DNA of 7,382 nt from Gammaproteobacteria bacterium (GTDB lineage Bacteria; Pseudomonadota; Gammaproteobacteria; GCA-001735895). The stretch is from NCBI GenBank assembly GCA_021767985.1, contig JAASSH010000093.1, positions 1 through 7,382 of the forward strand, given 5' to 3'. Numbering within the stretch: the first letter of the stretch is position 1; each line of letters opens with the position of its first letter. Below are positions 1 to 6,193 of the stretch, piece by piece. The position numbers and the translations under genes were made by a program. Below the pieces are notes generated by a model. It ran no database searches, was not told the DNA's origin, and was given only the letters and a program-made list of their open reading frames with translations.

Positions 1-142
1 ACTTATCTGCTGCGCGCCGCGATTGCGGCGTTACTTTTTACAGCGAGACGCTCACGTACTGTATGTACGCTCGCGCCTTCGCTGCAAAAAGTGCCTTGCA
101 CTCACGGCGCTCGCGACGGCCAGACTTTCCCGAAAAGTTGAG
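1..142. repeat. Tandem palindromic element, copy 1 (142 bp)
   Basis: First visible copy of a 142-bp unit that recurs immediately at 143. Inside it, bases 33-59 and 65-92 form a long imperfect inverted repeat around a 5-base centre: about 22 of 27 positions pair, with one bulge, and the outer ends ACTTTTT and AAAAAGT are nearly perfect. A separate perfect 6-bp stem (CGCCGC/GCGGCG, loop GATT) lies at 15-30, and a small hairpin (ACTTT/AAAGT) at about 124-138. Several frames stay open across the unit, but they simply follow the repeat and have no start or ribosome-binding signal worth trusting, so I call no gene. The left edge of the window coincides with the unit boundary, so further copies may lie outside. 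It resembles a REP/MITE-like intergenic element; I cannot name a family. Confidence 0.9.
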
Positions 143-284
143 ACTTATCTGCTGCGCGCCGCGATTGCGGCGTTACTTTTTACAGCGAGACGCTCACGTA
201 CTGTATGTACGCTCGCGCCTTCGCTGCAAAAAGTGCCTTGCACTCACGGCGTTCGCGACGGCCAGACTTTCCTGGTTAGTTGAG
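143..284. repeat. Tandem palindromic element, copy 2 (142 bp)
   Basis: Second copy, directly abutting the first. By eye it differs at only 5 of 142 positions: one change at 252 (C to T), and four in the tail at about 273-277. The first 109 bases are identical to copy 1, including both the 6-bp stem (157-172) and the long dyad (175-201 with 207-234). The tail changes destroy the small terminal hairpin seen in copy 1. Such high identity in non-coding DNA means the duplication is recent or the copies are kept alike by gene conversion. Confidence 0.9.
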
Positions 285-369
285 ACCGTTTCTGCTGCGC
301 GACTCGATAGCGGCGTTGGAATTTTGCGCGAGACGCTCGCGTACCGGCCTGCGACGGCCGGGCCTTCCC
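285..369. repeat. Degenerate, internally deleted third copy of the palindromic element
   Basis: Starts exactly one period after copy 2 and still aligns with the first 60 bases of the unit (shared blocks such as TCTGCTGCGCG, GCGGCGTT and GCGAGACGCTC), then jumps to the unit's end (GCGACGGCC and a CTTCC block). About 46 bp is missing, which removes the right arm of the large dyad, so this copy can no longer fold into the long hairpin. The high divergence from copies 1 and 2 suggests that it is older. A reading frame open from an alternative start at 280 crosses it into the SH3 gene, but that extension is repeat-derived and not credible coding sequence. Confidence 0.7.
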
Positions 370-383
370 GGGCAGGAAAGCCC
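360..383. other. Short GC-rich hairpin at the edge of the repeat array
   Basis: Bases 360-368 (GGGCCTTCC) pair with 375-383 (GGAAAGCCC) with one mismatch around a 6-base loop. There is no T-run directly after the stem, so I do not call it a terminator; it may be a remnant of the decayed third repeat. An alternative smaller stem (CCGGG/CCCGG, 358-371) competes with it. The rest of the interval up to the SH3 gene at 457 shows no coding signal. Confidence 0.35.
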
Positions 384-441
384 TGGTGACGGGATCGAGT
401 GTCGCGGTCGACTGAAAACTTTTTATCGGCGTATCTGTTGC

Positions 442-447
442 TATACT
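442..447 (+). promoter_or_regulatory. Possible -10 box for the SH3/M48 pair
   Basis: TATACT differs from the sigma-70 -10 consensus at one position and lies in a locally AT-rich stretch (about 415-475) between the GC-rich repeat array and the first gene. No convincing -35 box sits 16-18 bases upstream. If used, transcription would begin near 454, leaving almost no leader before the ATG at 457. This fits the lack of a Shine-Dalgarno sequence there, but it remains a weak call. Confidence 0.3.
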
Positions 448-456
448 TTGTTGCTA

Positions 457-1014
457 ATGAAATACATTAGTTTATTAGTCGTTCTTTCGGTTTTGCTGCT
501 CGCTCCCTTGCAGGCGAATCAGCAGGGTATCGTCGTCCGTACCGCCGCCGTTTACGCCAGCCCGAGTCATGGGGCAGAGCGTGTCGGGGAGGTCACCGCC
601 GGCACCACGGTTAGTATTTTTTCACGCCAGGGCGGCTGGAAGGAAGTATTCTCGGAAGAGCGCTCGATTATAGGCTGGGTGCGCAGCTACCAGGTGCGTG
701 AAGGGAGCTCGGCCCCGGTTGTGGAATCGACAAACGAGTCGGATTCACGTGGGTTCCTCGCGGGCCTGGCCGCCTTTTCCCGCAAGGCGAGCAGTTTTTT
801 CAAATCGGATGATAGTTCCGCCACCAGTTCGGGAACGGCAACCATCGGTGTCAGAGGCCTGAGCGAAAACGAAATCAAAGCGGCGCAGGCGGATTTTGTC
901 GAGTTCGAAAAAATGAAGCGGTTTGCCAGCAATGGCAAGCGCGCCGGCAGTTTTGCCAGGCAGGGGGGGTTAAGTTCGACCAGGGTGCCCCATATCTCGG
1001 GTAAAAAACAGTAA
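457..1014 (+). CDS. Exported SH3-domain protein
   Basis: This is a predicted periplasmic 185-residue protein of unknown precise role. Residues 1-20 form a classic signal peptide: Lys2, a hydrophobic core, and likely cleavage after LQA. Residues about 24-82 look like a bacterial SH3b domain, with an early VRTAAVYASPS strand-turn, GTTVSIF, GGWKEV, and a closing GWVRSYQV. A Ser-rich linker (84-127) follows, then a short conserved-looking block starting GVRGLSENEI at 131 and a basic tail. I chose the ATG at 457 because it places the signal peptide at the N terminus; the frame is open upstream to 280, but only through the decayed repeat. No Shine-Dalgarno is visible. The stop abuts the M48 protease start in the same frame, so the two are surely cotranscribed and probably act together, the SH3 domain perhaps binding peptidoglycan or the protease. 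That partnership is inference. Confidence 0.82.
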   Translation: MKYISLLVVLSVLLLAPLQANQQGIVVRTAAVYASPSHGAERVGEVTAGTTVSIFSRQGGWKEVFSEERSIIGWVRSYQVREGSSAPVVESTNESDSRGFLAGLAAFSRKASSFFKSDDSSATSSGTATIGVRGLSENEIKAAQADFVEFEKMKRFASNGKRAGSFARQGGLSSTRVPHISGKKQ

Positions 1015-1890
1015 ATGAAAACTCTGCGCCAGGTAATACTGTTGGTAAGCCTCGTCCTGGGTCCGGCTGCTGCGACGCCCTCGTTTGCGCTAAGTCTCGA
1101 TGACCTGAAACAGGCAACCGAAAAACTGAAGCAAAAAGCCAGCGAGGGCAAGGAGGCAATAGACAGGGCTCGCGGCAAGCTTACGACCGAGGAGGAAATC
1201 GAGGTCGGTGGAAACCTGATATCGGGATTACTGGGCGCGGCGCCTTTGGTTGACGATGCCGGCCTGCAGCAGTATGTCAACGATGTCGGTTACTGGGTTG
1301 CTTCCCAATCCAAGCGCAGCGACCTTCCGTGGAGCTTCGGCGTGATTGATTCCGAAGGAATCAATGCTTTTGCGGCCCCCGGCGGCTACGTCGTTATTAC
1401 CCTTGGACTTTACAAGCTGCTCGAGAACGAGGCCCAGCTGGCCGGCGTGCTGGCACATGAAATCGCGCATGTGGTGCGTAAACATCATCTCAAGGCCCTG
1501 CAGAAAACCATGAAGCGCGAATTCTGGGCCGATCTCGGGGTCAAGGCGGCTGGTCATGAACACGATGCCGACGAACTTAAGAAGTTGATTAATTCGGGAG
1601 TGCAGCTTTATGCCTCCGGGCTGGATAGAAAGTACGAGTATGACGCCGATTTGCGCGGCGTGGTGCTCGCAGCCCGTGCCGGCTATGATCCGTACGCGCT
1701 GCTTGACGTATTAACCACGATAGACAGCATCAATCCTGAATCGTCGGAATTGACAGTGTTTATGAATACGCACCCGCCTACCGCTAAACGCCTCGACCAG
1801 CTTGGGCGCAAGATGGACGGCAGACTGGACGATTATGCTTCAGGGCGGCACAATGCTTCTCGCTTTCGTCGGGTCGGCGGCAATCCATAA
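1015..1890 (+). CDS. Exported M48-family zinc metalloprotease
   Basis: A 291-residue protein with a signal peptide (residues 1 to about 25, cleavage after SFA) and no lipobox cysteine, so probably soluble in the periplasm. A charged, helix-prone segment (28-60) precedes the peptidase domain. M48 hallmarks are all present: NAFAAPGG at 117-124, the zinc site HEIAH (His148, Glu149, His152), the third zinc ligand Glu208 in EYDAD, and THPPTAKRL at 252-260, whose His253 matches the regulatory histidine of BepA. It has no C-terminal TPR domain, so in architecture it resembles LoiP or YcaL more than BepA. Relatives degrade or help assemble misfolded outer-membrane proteins; a quality-control role is inferred. 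Its ATG follows directly on the stop of the SH3 gene, with no good Shine-Dalgarno, which suggests translation by reinitiation. Confidence 0.9.
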   Translation: MKTLRQVILLVSLVLGPAAATPSFALSLDDLKQATEKLKQKASEGKEAIDRARGKLTTEEEIEVGGNLISGLLGAAPLVDDAGLQQYVNDVGYWVASQSKRSDLPWSFGVIDSEGINAFAAPGGYVVITLGLYKLLENEAQLAGVLAHEIAHVVRKHHLKALQKTMKREFWADLGVKAAGHEHDADELKKLINSGVQLYASGLDRKYEYDADLRGVVLAARAGYDPYALLDVLTTIDSINPESSELTVFMNTHPPTAKRLDQLGRKMDGRLDDYASGRHNASRFRRVGGNP

Positions 1891-1931
1891 GGATCGTTCA
1901 GCTCGGCAGTAATCCGGGGTATCATTCCAGA

Positions 1932-2966
1932 ATGCAAGAAATTAGTGACAACGATCGCGCGATCATGCGCTGGTTGCAGCTTTGCCTGGTGCTGGTGTTT
2001 GCGATGGTTATCCTCGGCGGCGTGACGCGGCTGACCGATTCAGGGCTCTCCATGGTGACCTGGCATCCGACCGGCATGCTGCCGCCGATAACCACCGAGC
2101 AGTGGCGCGTCGAGTTCGAGCTTTACCAGCAATTCCCGGAGTTTCAAAAACTGAACCGGGAAATGTCGCTCGACGGTTTCAAGTCAATTTACTGGTTCGA
2201 GTATTCGCATCGCATGCTTGGACGTCTTATCGGCCTGGTGTTCCTGCTGCCGTTTCTCTACTTCCTGCTGCGCAAAATGATCAAGCCCGGCCTGACGCCC
2301 CGGCTGGTGGTTATGTTCTTGCTGGGCGGATTCCAGGGCCTGCTCGGTTGGTACATGGTCAAGAGCGGGCTGGTCAGTAATCCGCACGTCAGCCAGTATC
2401 GTCTGACCGCGCATTTGCTGAGCGCGATCCTGATTTACGGATTTATCCTGTGGACCATTTTCAATCTCGCCTTTCCCACAGAGTATCGGCGCCTGGCCGA
2501 ATCGGAGATCGGCCGCTGGCGCAAGGCGTCGCTGGCGCTACTGTGCCTGGTACTGGTTACGATAGCCAGCGGCGGATTCGTCGCGGGGCTCGATGCGGGC
2601 ATGATATTTAATACTTTTCCGCTGATGGGTGGCCAACTGATTCCGGAGGGCATCGGCGCGCTGACGCCGTGGTACCTGAATCCGTTTGAAAACCTGGTAA
2701 CGGTGCAGTTCGATCACCGCTGGTTAGCTATTGTCACCGGGGTTCTGCTGCTGATCTGGTACCTCCGCGGACGGTCCCGGTTCGCCGAGCCGCACACGCA
2801 GCGCGGTTTTAAACTGGTAGGCATGATGATCATTCTGCAGCTCGTGCTCGGCATTGCGACCCTGTTGATGCAGGTGCCGGTGGTACTGGGCGCGCTGCAC
2901 CAGGCGGGCGCCCTGCTGCTGTTCAGCGCACTGTTGTTCAATATACATACGCTCAGCCGCGTGTAG
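1932..2966 (+). CDS. ctaA: Heme A synthase, COX15/CtaA family
   Basis: Inner-membrane enzyme that oxidises the C8 methyl of heme O to a formyl group, giving heme A for aa3-type cytochrome oxidases. The 344 residues have about eight hydrophobic segments in two halves. Family signatures include GGVTRLTDSGLSM (29-41), W44-P46, the PP pair at 51-52, and FEYSHRMLGR (89-98). The four expected heme-ligand histidines are in place: His93 and His161 in the first half, His262 and His323 in the second, with conserved Glu90. The long loop between helices 1 and 2 (about 50-85), including LYQQFPEF, is of the type seen in alphaproteobacterial and mitochondrial COX15 rather than the shorter, cysteine-bearing Bacillus type. 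No ctaB, surf1 or oxidase subunit gene lies nearby. It begins 41 bp after the protease with no clear Shine-Dalgarno and no terminator between, so it could share that transcript. Confidence 0.93.
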   Translation: MQEISDNDRAIMRWLQLCLVLVFAMVILGGVTRLTDSGLSMVTWHPTGMLPPITTEQWRVEFELYQQFPEFQKLNREMSLDGFKSIYWFEYSHRMLGRLIGLVFLLPFLYFLLRKMIKPGLTPRLVVMFLLGGFQGLLGWYMVKSGLVSNPHVSQYRLTAHLLSAILIYGFILWTIFNLAFPTEYRRLAESEIGRWRKASLALLCLVLVTIASGGFVAGLDAGMIFNTFPLMGGQLIPEGIGALTPWYLNPFENLVTVQFDHRWLAIVTGVLLLIWYLRGRSRFAEPHTQRGFKLVGMMIILQLVLGIATLLMQVPVVLGALHQAGALLLFSALLFNIHTLSRV

Positions 2967-2983
2967 TTGCGCTGTCGGACGGT

Positions 2984-2989
2984 TATAAT
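2984..2989 (+). promoter_or_regulatory. Candidate -10 box upstream of ispF
   Basis: A perfect TATAAT lies 18 bases after the ctaA stop and 34 bases before the ispF ATG, in one of the only two non-coding gaps after 1015. A G two bases upstream (GGT-TATAAT) gives half of an extended -10. The sequence at the -35 position overlaps the ctaA stop codon and matches poorly; TTGCGC at 2967 looks like a -35 but is too close (11 bases). If active, it would give a leader of about 27 bases and drive the whole ispF-to-Nudix run. Confidence 0.5.
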
Positions 2990-3023
2990 TCCCGGAATCA
3001 GGAAGTTACGGGGCTAAACGCCG

Positions 3024-3509
3024 ATGAATTCAATCAGGATTGGCCACGGCTACGACGTGCATGCCTTCACCGAGGGTAACGGGTTCGTTTTGGGTGGTGT
3101 CGAGATTAACTGCGACAAGGCGGTGCTGGCGCACTCGGACGGCGATGTGCTGATTCATGCACTTTGCGATGCCTTGCTCGGGGCGCTCTGCCGAGGTGAT
3201 ATTGGACAGCTGTTTCCCGATAGCGATGCTGCTAACGAGGGCCGGGACAGCCGAGAATTTCTGCGCGCGGTAAAAGGCCTCGCCGATCAGGATGGGATGC
3301 GGCTGGGAAATGCCGATATTACCGTGATCCTGCAGGCGCCGAAGATCGGATCCCGATTGCAGGCAATGAAACAGGTCCTGGCACGAGAGCTCGATTGCCC
3401 GTTAGAGGCAATCAATATCAAGGCGACAACTACCGAGAAGCTTGGTTTCATTGGCCGTGAAGAGGGTATTGCCGTCGAGGCGGTAGTCGTAATGGAGTGT
3501 GTGGCGTGA
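3024..3509 (+). CDS. ispF: 2-C-methyl-D-erythritol 2,4-cyclodiphosphate synthase
   Basis: Cytosolic enzyme of the non-mevalonate (MEP) isoprenoid pathway; it converts CDP-methylerythritol 2-phosphate to the cyclic diphosphate with release of CMP and normally works as a homotrimer. At 161 residues the length is standard. Visible signatures are RIGHGYDVH at 5-13 with metal ligands Asp11 and His13, AHSDGDVLIHAL (36-47) with the third ligand His45, GDIG (58-61) followed by LFPD, QAPK (104-107), and KATTTEKLGF with the GREEGIA block (133-150). The usual gammaproteobacterial partner ispD is not adjacent. The last four bases overlap the nagZ start. The only Shine-Dalgarno-like sequence is a GGGG run at 3010-3013, 10 bases before the ATG. 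Confidence 0.97.
   Translation: MNSIRIGHGYDVHAFTEGNGFVLGGVEINCDKAVLAHSDGDVLIHALCDALLGALCRGDIGQLFPDSDAANEGRDSREFLRAVKGLADQDGMRLGNADITVILQAPKIGSRLQAMKQVLARELDCPLEAINIKATTTEKLGFIGREEGIAVEAVVVMECVA
3494..3497 (+). promoter_or_regulatory. nagZ: Ribosome binding site that sets the nagZ start
   Basis: GGAG, inside the end of ispF, sits 8 bases before the GTG at 3506. This favours GTG 3506, which overlaps the ispF stop as GTGA, over the GTG at 3497 (which overlaps the site itself) and the ATG at 3524 (27 bases away). Confidence 0.6.
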
Positions 3510-4558
3510 CGTTAGGCCCGTTAATGGTCGACGTTTCCGGTATGGTGCTGGACGATACCGATCGAAAACGTTTGCGGCATCCGCAGGTCGGCGGCGTGAT
3601 TCTGTTCAGCCGCAACTACGAGAATCCCGAGCAACTGGCTCGGCTATGCCGCGAAATTCATGCGCTCAGGGATCCACGCCTGGTGGTTGCGGTCGATCAG
3701 GAAGGTGGTCGGGTGCAGCGTTTTCGCGACGGATTCGAGGCGATTCCCGCGATGGGCCATTTAGGCGATCTTTATGACGATGAGCCGCGCGAGGCCATTC
3801 GTCTTGCGGAAATCTTTGCCTGGGTGATGGCGTCGGAGCTGCTTTATTACGGCATCGATCTCAGTTTCTCGCCAGTGCTGGACATTGGCAATCCGATTAG
3901 TAGCGTCATCGGCGATCGCGCGTTTCATCGAGATCCCGAAACGGTATGTCACCTGGCCAACGCCTGGATTCGGGGCATGCGCCGCGCCGGGATGGAGGCG
4001 GTGGGCAAGCATTTTCCGGGGCATGGTTCGGTTGAAGGGGATTCGCATCACGTGATGCCCTTCGATCGGCGCAGTTTTGCGGAAATCGAAGCGCTCGATC
4101 TGATACCGTTTCGACGGGTTATCGCCACGCATCTGAGCGGTATCATGATGGCGCACGTGATTTACGATCGGGTCGACTCGAGTGCCGCCGGTTATTCGCG
4201 TTTCTGGATCGAATCGGTGCTGCGCGGGCAGCTCGAGTTCGAGGGTGTCGTCTTCAGCGACGATCTCAGTATGAGCGGCGCCGAGTCGGTCGGCGGTTAT
4301 GCCGAGCGCGCCGCGCATGCACTCGATGCCGGTTGCGATATACTGCTGGTTTGTAACAACCCGGCCGGCGCCGACGAGGTGCTGGATACGCTGCAGGACT
4401 ACAGTAACCCGACCTCGCAAATTCGGATGGTACGGCTGCATGGCGAGCCGCCAAAGCAGGATTTGTTCGAAACGCAGGAATGGCGAAAAGCCTGCGAGGA
4501 ATTAAACGCTTTCAACCACCGGCTGGGCCTGGCGAGTAGTGGAGACCTTTTCGACTAA
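3506..4558 (+). CDS. nagZ: Beta-N-acetylhexosaminidase NagZ
   Basis: Cytosolic glycoside hydrolase family 3 enzyme. It removes N-acetylglucosamine from anhydromuropeptides during peptidoglycan recycling; in some gammaproteobacteria its products influence AmpR-controlled beta-lactamase. The 350-residue protein is a single TIM-barrel-sized domain. Signatures are LMVDVSG (6-12), GGVILFSRNY (29-38), DQEGGRVQRF (64-73), KHFPGHG (168-174), GDSHH (178-182) with His181 as the likely acid/base, MMAHV (214-218), and FSDDLSM (250-256), where Asp252 should be the nucleophile. The GTG at 3506 is preferred because it gives MTLGPLMVDV, matching where family members begin, and has a well-spaced GGAG. The alternatives GTG 3497 and ATG 3524 would change only a few residues. 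It overlaps ispF by 4 bases and the next gene by 1. Confidence 0.96.
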   Translation: MTLGPLMVDVSGMVLDDTDRKRLRHPQVGGVILFSRNYENPEQLARLCREIHALRDPRLVVAVDQEGGRVQRFRDGFEAIPAMGHLGDLYDDEPREAIRLAEIFAWVMASELLYYGIDLSFSPVLDIGNPISSVIGDRAFHRDPETVCHLANAWIRGMRRAGMEAVGKHFPGHGSVEGDSHHVMPFDRRSFAEIEALDLIPFRRVIATHLSGIMMAHVIYDRVDSSAAGYSRFWIESVLRGQLEFEGVVFSDDLSMSGAESVGGYAERAAHALDAGCDILLVCNNPAGADEVLDTLQDYSNPTSQIRMVRLHGEPPKQDLFETQEWRKACEELNAFNHRLGLASSGDLFD

Positions 4559-5637
4559 TGACTGATCTGGATAAATGGATACCCGGAATGGGCGGTGAAT
4601 GGGCCTGGGTGATCCAGGTGTTTCTCATCGTGTTGGCGACCGCCTTTGCGAGTTTCTTCATCAAGCGGCTGCTGGCGAAAATGCTGGTTCGATTCAATCG
4701 CACGCCCACGCGCTGGGACGACATTATCCTGGAGTCGATGAAACGACCTGTGAGCTGGATCGTATGGCTCGAGGGTCTGGATATTGCGATTGACGTGGTT
4801 TACGCCAGAACGCAGAACACGATTTTTTCCTACTCTGATCCGGTGCGGGATGTCGGTGTCCTGCTTTGCATTACCTGGTTCCTGTTAGGGCTGGTCAAGG
4901 GTGCGGAAAAGGAATTTACCCGCGATTCTGACCAGGTCGATCAGCACACCGCGGAAGCGATCGGCAAACTGGTGCGGCTCGCGGTCGTCATTACCGCCGC
5001 CCTGGTCATATTGCAGACACTTGGATTCAGTATATCCGGCGTGCTTGCGATGGGGGGCATCGGCGGCATTGCCGTTGGCTTCGCGGCCAAGGATTTGCTC
5101 GCCAACTTCTTCGGTGCGCTAATCGTCTATCTCGACCGTCCTTTCCTGGTGGGCGACTGGATCCGCTCGCCCGATCGCAGCATCGAGGGCACGGTGGAGA
5201 AAATCGGCTGGCGGGTGACGGTTATCCGGGATTTTCAGTCGCGCCCGATCTATGTGCCGAACGCCATTTTTACCAGCATCATCGTCGAGAATCCGTCGCG
5301 TATGGATAACCGGCGCATCTACGAAACCATTGGTTTGCGCTACTCCGATCTGACCAGCATGGAAAAAGTCGTCAATGAAGTGAAGGCGATGCTAAACAGC
5401 CACGACGAAATCGATGTGGATAAGACGATGATGGTCAATTTCAATGAATTCTCGGATTCATCGGTGGACTTCTTCATCTACTGCTTTACGAAAACCACCC
5501 AGTGGGTAAAATTCCACCAGATCAAGCAGGATGTGATGTTGCGTATCGCCGAAATCATCGAGGCGAATAATGCGGAAATCGCGTTCCCGACTTCGACGAT
5601 TCACCTGGCCGACCCGATTTCCGTAGACAGCAGGTAG
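4558..5637 (+). CDS. MscS-family mechanosensitive channel
   Basis: Inner-membrane channel of the small-conductance mechanosensitive family, which opens under membrane tension and releases solutes on hypo-osmotic shock. The 359 residues include hydrophobic segments at about 15-35, 64-81, 98-114 and 136-155, then the pore helix region from about 158 to 190. That last segment carries the Gly/Ala-packed run GVLAMGGIGGIAVGFAAKDL (161-180), followed by NFFGAL and the family signature RPFLVGDWI (194-202). The cytoplasmic beta domain continues with EGTVEKIGWR, YVPNAIF and VENPSRM, and an alpha-beta domain fills 255-350. The number of helices and length are nearer to YnaI than to the shorter MscS itself. 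The ATG shares one base with the nagZ stop (TAATG); a GGAG at 4541-4544 is 13 bases upstream, rather far, so coupling to nagZ translation is likely. Confidence 0.95.
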   Translation: MTDLDKWIPGMGGEWAWVIQVFLIVLATAFASFFIKRLLAKMLVRFNRTPTRWDDIILESMKRPVSWIVWLEGLDIAIDVVYARTQNTIFSYSDPVRDVGVLLCITWFLLGLVKGAEKEFTRDSDQVDQHTAEAIGKLVRLAVVITAALVILQTLGFSISGVLAMGGIGGIAVGFAAKDLLANFFGALIVYLDRPFLVGDWIRSPDRSIEGTVEKIGWRVTVIRDFQSRPIYVPNAIFTSIIVENPSRMDNRRIYETIGLRYSDLTSMEKVVNEVKAMLNSHDEIDVDKTMMVNFNEFSDSSVDFFIYCFTKTTQWVKFHQIKQDVMLRIAEIIEANNAEIAFPTSTIHLADPISVDSR

Positions 5638-5638
5638 T

Positions 5639-6193
5639 ATGCACGCAGAGCGCGCCCAGCAGGTACACCAGACAGCCGAATTATTGTTCGATGCCGATTC
5701 GGTGGAACAGGGTATTGCCGCGCTTGCGAGCAGGGTCGAAAACGACAACAGCGATGATTTTCCGCTGGTGCTGTGCGTGATGAACGGTGGGCTGTATCTG
5801 ACCGGCCAGCTCCTGCGCCACTGGGACTTTCCGCTAACGCTGGATTACGTGCATGCGACACGTTACCGGCTGGCAACGCTCGGTAAGGACGTGCTGTGGA
5901 AGGCTTATCCGCAAAATGAAATCCGGGATCGTAACGTGATCATCATCGACGATATCTTCGATCAGGGCTATACCCTGGAGGAAGTGAAGTCTTATTGCCT
6001 CAAGCATGGCGCGCGTAAATGCAGCAGCGTGTTCCTGATTCGTAAGACCCACGAGCGCAAAAAGGCCGATATCCAGCCCGATTATGTCGGCCTCGAATGC
6101 GGCGATTGTTATGTCTACGGCGTCGGCATGGATTTGAACGGACACTTCCGTAATCTGTCCAGCATCTATGCGCTGCCAGAAAAGGTTGTTTAA
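5639..6193 (+). CDS. hpt: Hypoxanthine-guanine phosphoribosyltransferase
   Basis: Cytosolic purine-salvage enzyme that joins hypoxanthine (and probably guanine) to PRPP, giving IMP (GMP) and pyrophosphate. The 184 residues match the Pseudomonas-type Hpt group. CVMNGGLYLTG (46-56) is the pyrophosphate loop and LDYVHATRYR (68-77) the flexible hood. VIIIDDIFDQGYTL (100-113) is the PRPP-binding signature with Asp108 as the likely catalytic base. PDYVGLECGD and VYGVGMDLNGHFRNL (147-173) form the base-recognition end. The PRPP loop reads FDQG where LDTG or LDSG is more common, a mild variation within this group. One base separates it from the channel gene; AGG at 5632-5634 is a weak, close Shine-Dalgarno. 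The stop overlaps the next start by one base, tying it to the enzyme that should supply its hypoxanthine. Confidence 0.93.
   Translation: MHAERAQQVHQTAELLFDADSVEQGIAALASRVENDNSDDFPLVLCVMNGGLYLTGQLLRHWDFPLTLDYVHATRYRLATLGKDVLWKAYPQNEIRDRNVIIIDDIFDQGYTLEEVKSYCLKHGARKCSSVFLIRKTHERKKADIQPDYVGLECGDCYVYGVGMDLNGHFRNLSSIYALPEKVV

Noticed and set aside
1..369. CRISPR array
   Set aside because: The repeat unit is 142 bp with no alternation of short repeats and unique spacers.
23..389. Overlapping open frames of 86 and 108 codons across the repeat array
   Set aside because: They follow the tandem repeat, repeat their own peptide with each unit, are rich in Arg, Cys and Leu, and lack convincing start signals; they are by-products of the repeat.
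360..430. Rho-independent terminator formed by the hairpin at 360-383 and the T-run at 420-423
   Set aside because: The T-run is almost 40 bases beyond the stem, far too distant to act as an intrinsic terminator.
280..456. N-terminal extension of the SH3 gene to an alternative start at 280
   Set aside because: The extension is translated from the decayed third repeat and would bury the signal peptide; the ATG at 457 is the natural start.
687..1280. 197-codon open frame on the minus strand
   Set aside because: It is antisense to two well-supported genes, has no recognisable motif, and spans their junction; a codon-bias shadow.
457..1890. Single SH3-M48 protein broken by a nonsense mutation
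   Set aside because: The protease has its own intact signal peptide and ATG right after the stop, so two separate exported proteins is the simpler reading.
1897..1925. Promoter for ctaA (TTCAGC with TATCAT at 1920-1925)
   Set aside because: Only a 3/6 match at -35 and an ordinary -10; the predicted start would coincide with the ATG, so the evidence is too thin.
2951..2983. Terminator between ctaA and ispF
   Set aside because: No stable GC stem followed by a T-run; only scattered short complementarities.
3761..4441. 226-codon open frame on the minus strand inside nagZ
   Set aside because: Entirely antisense to the conserved nagZ barrel with no domain of its own.
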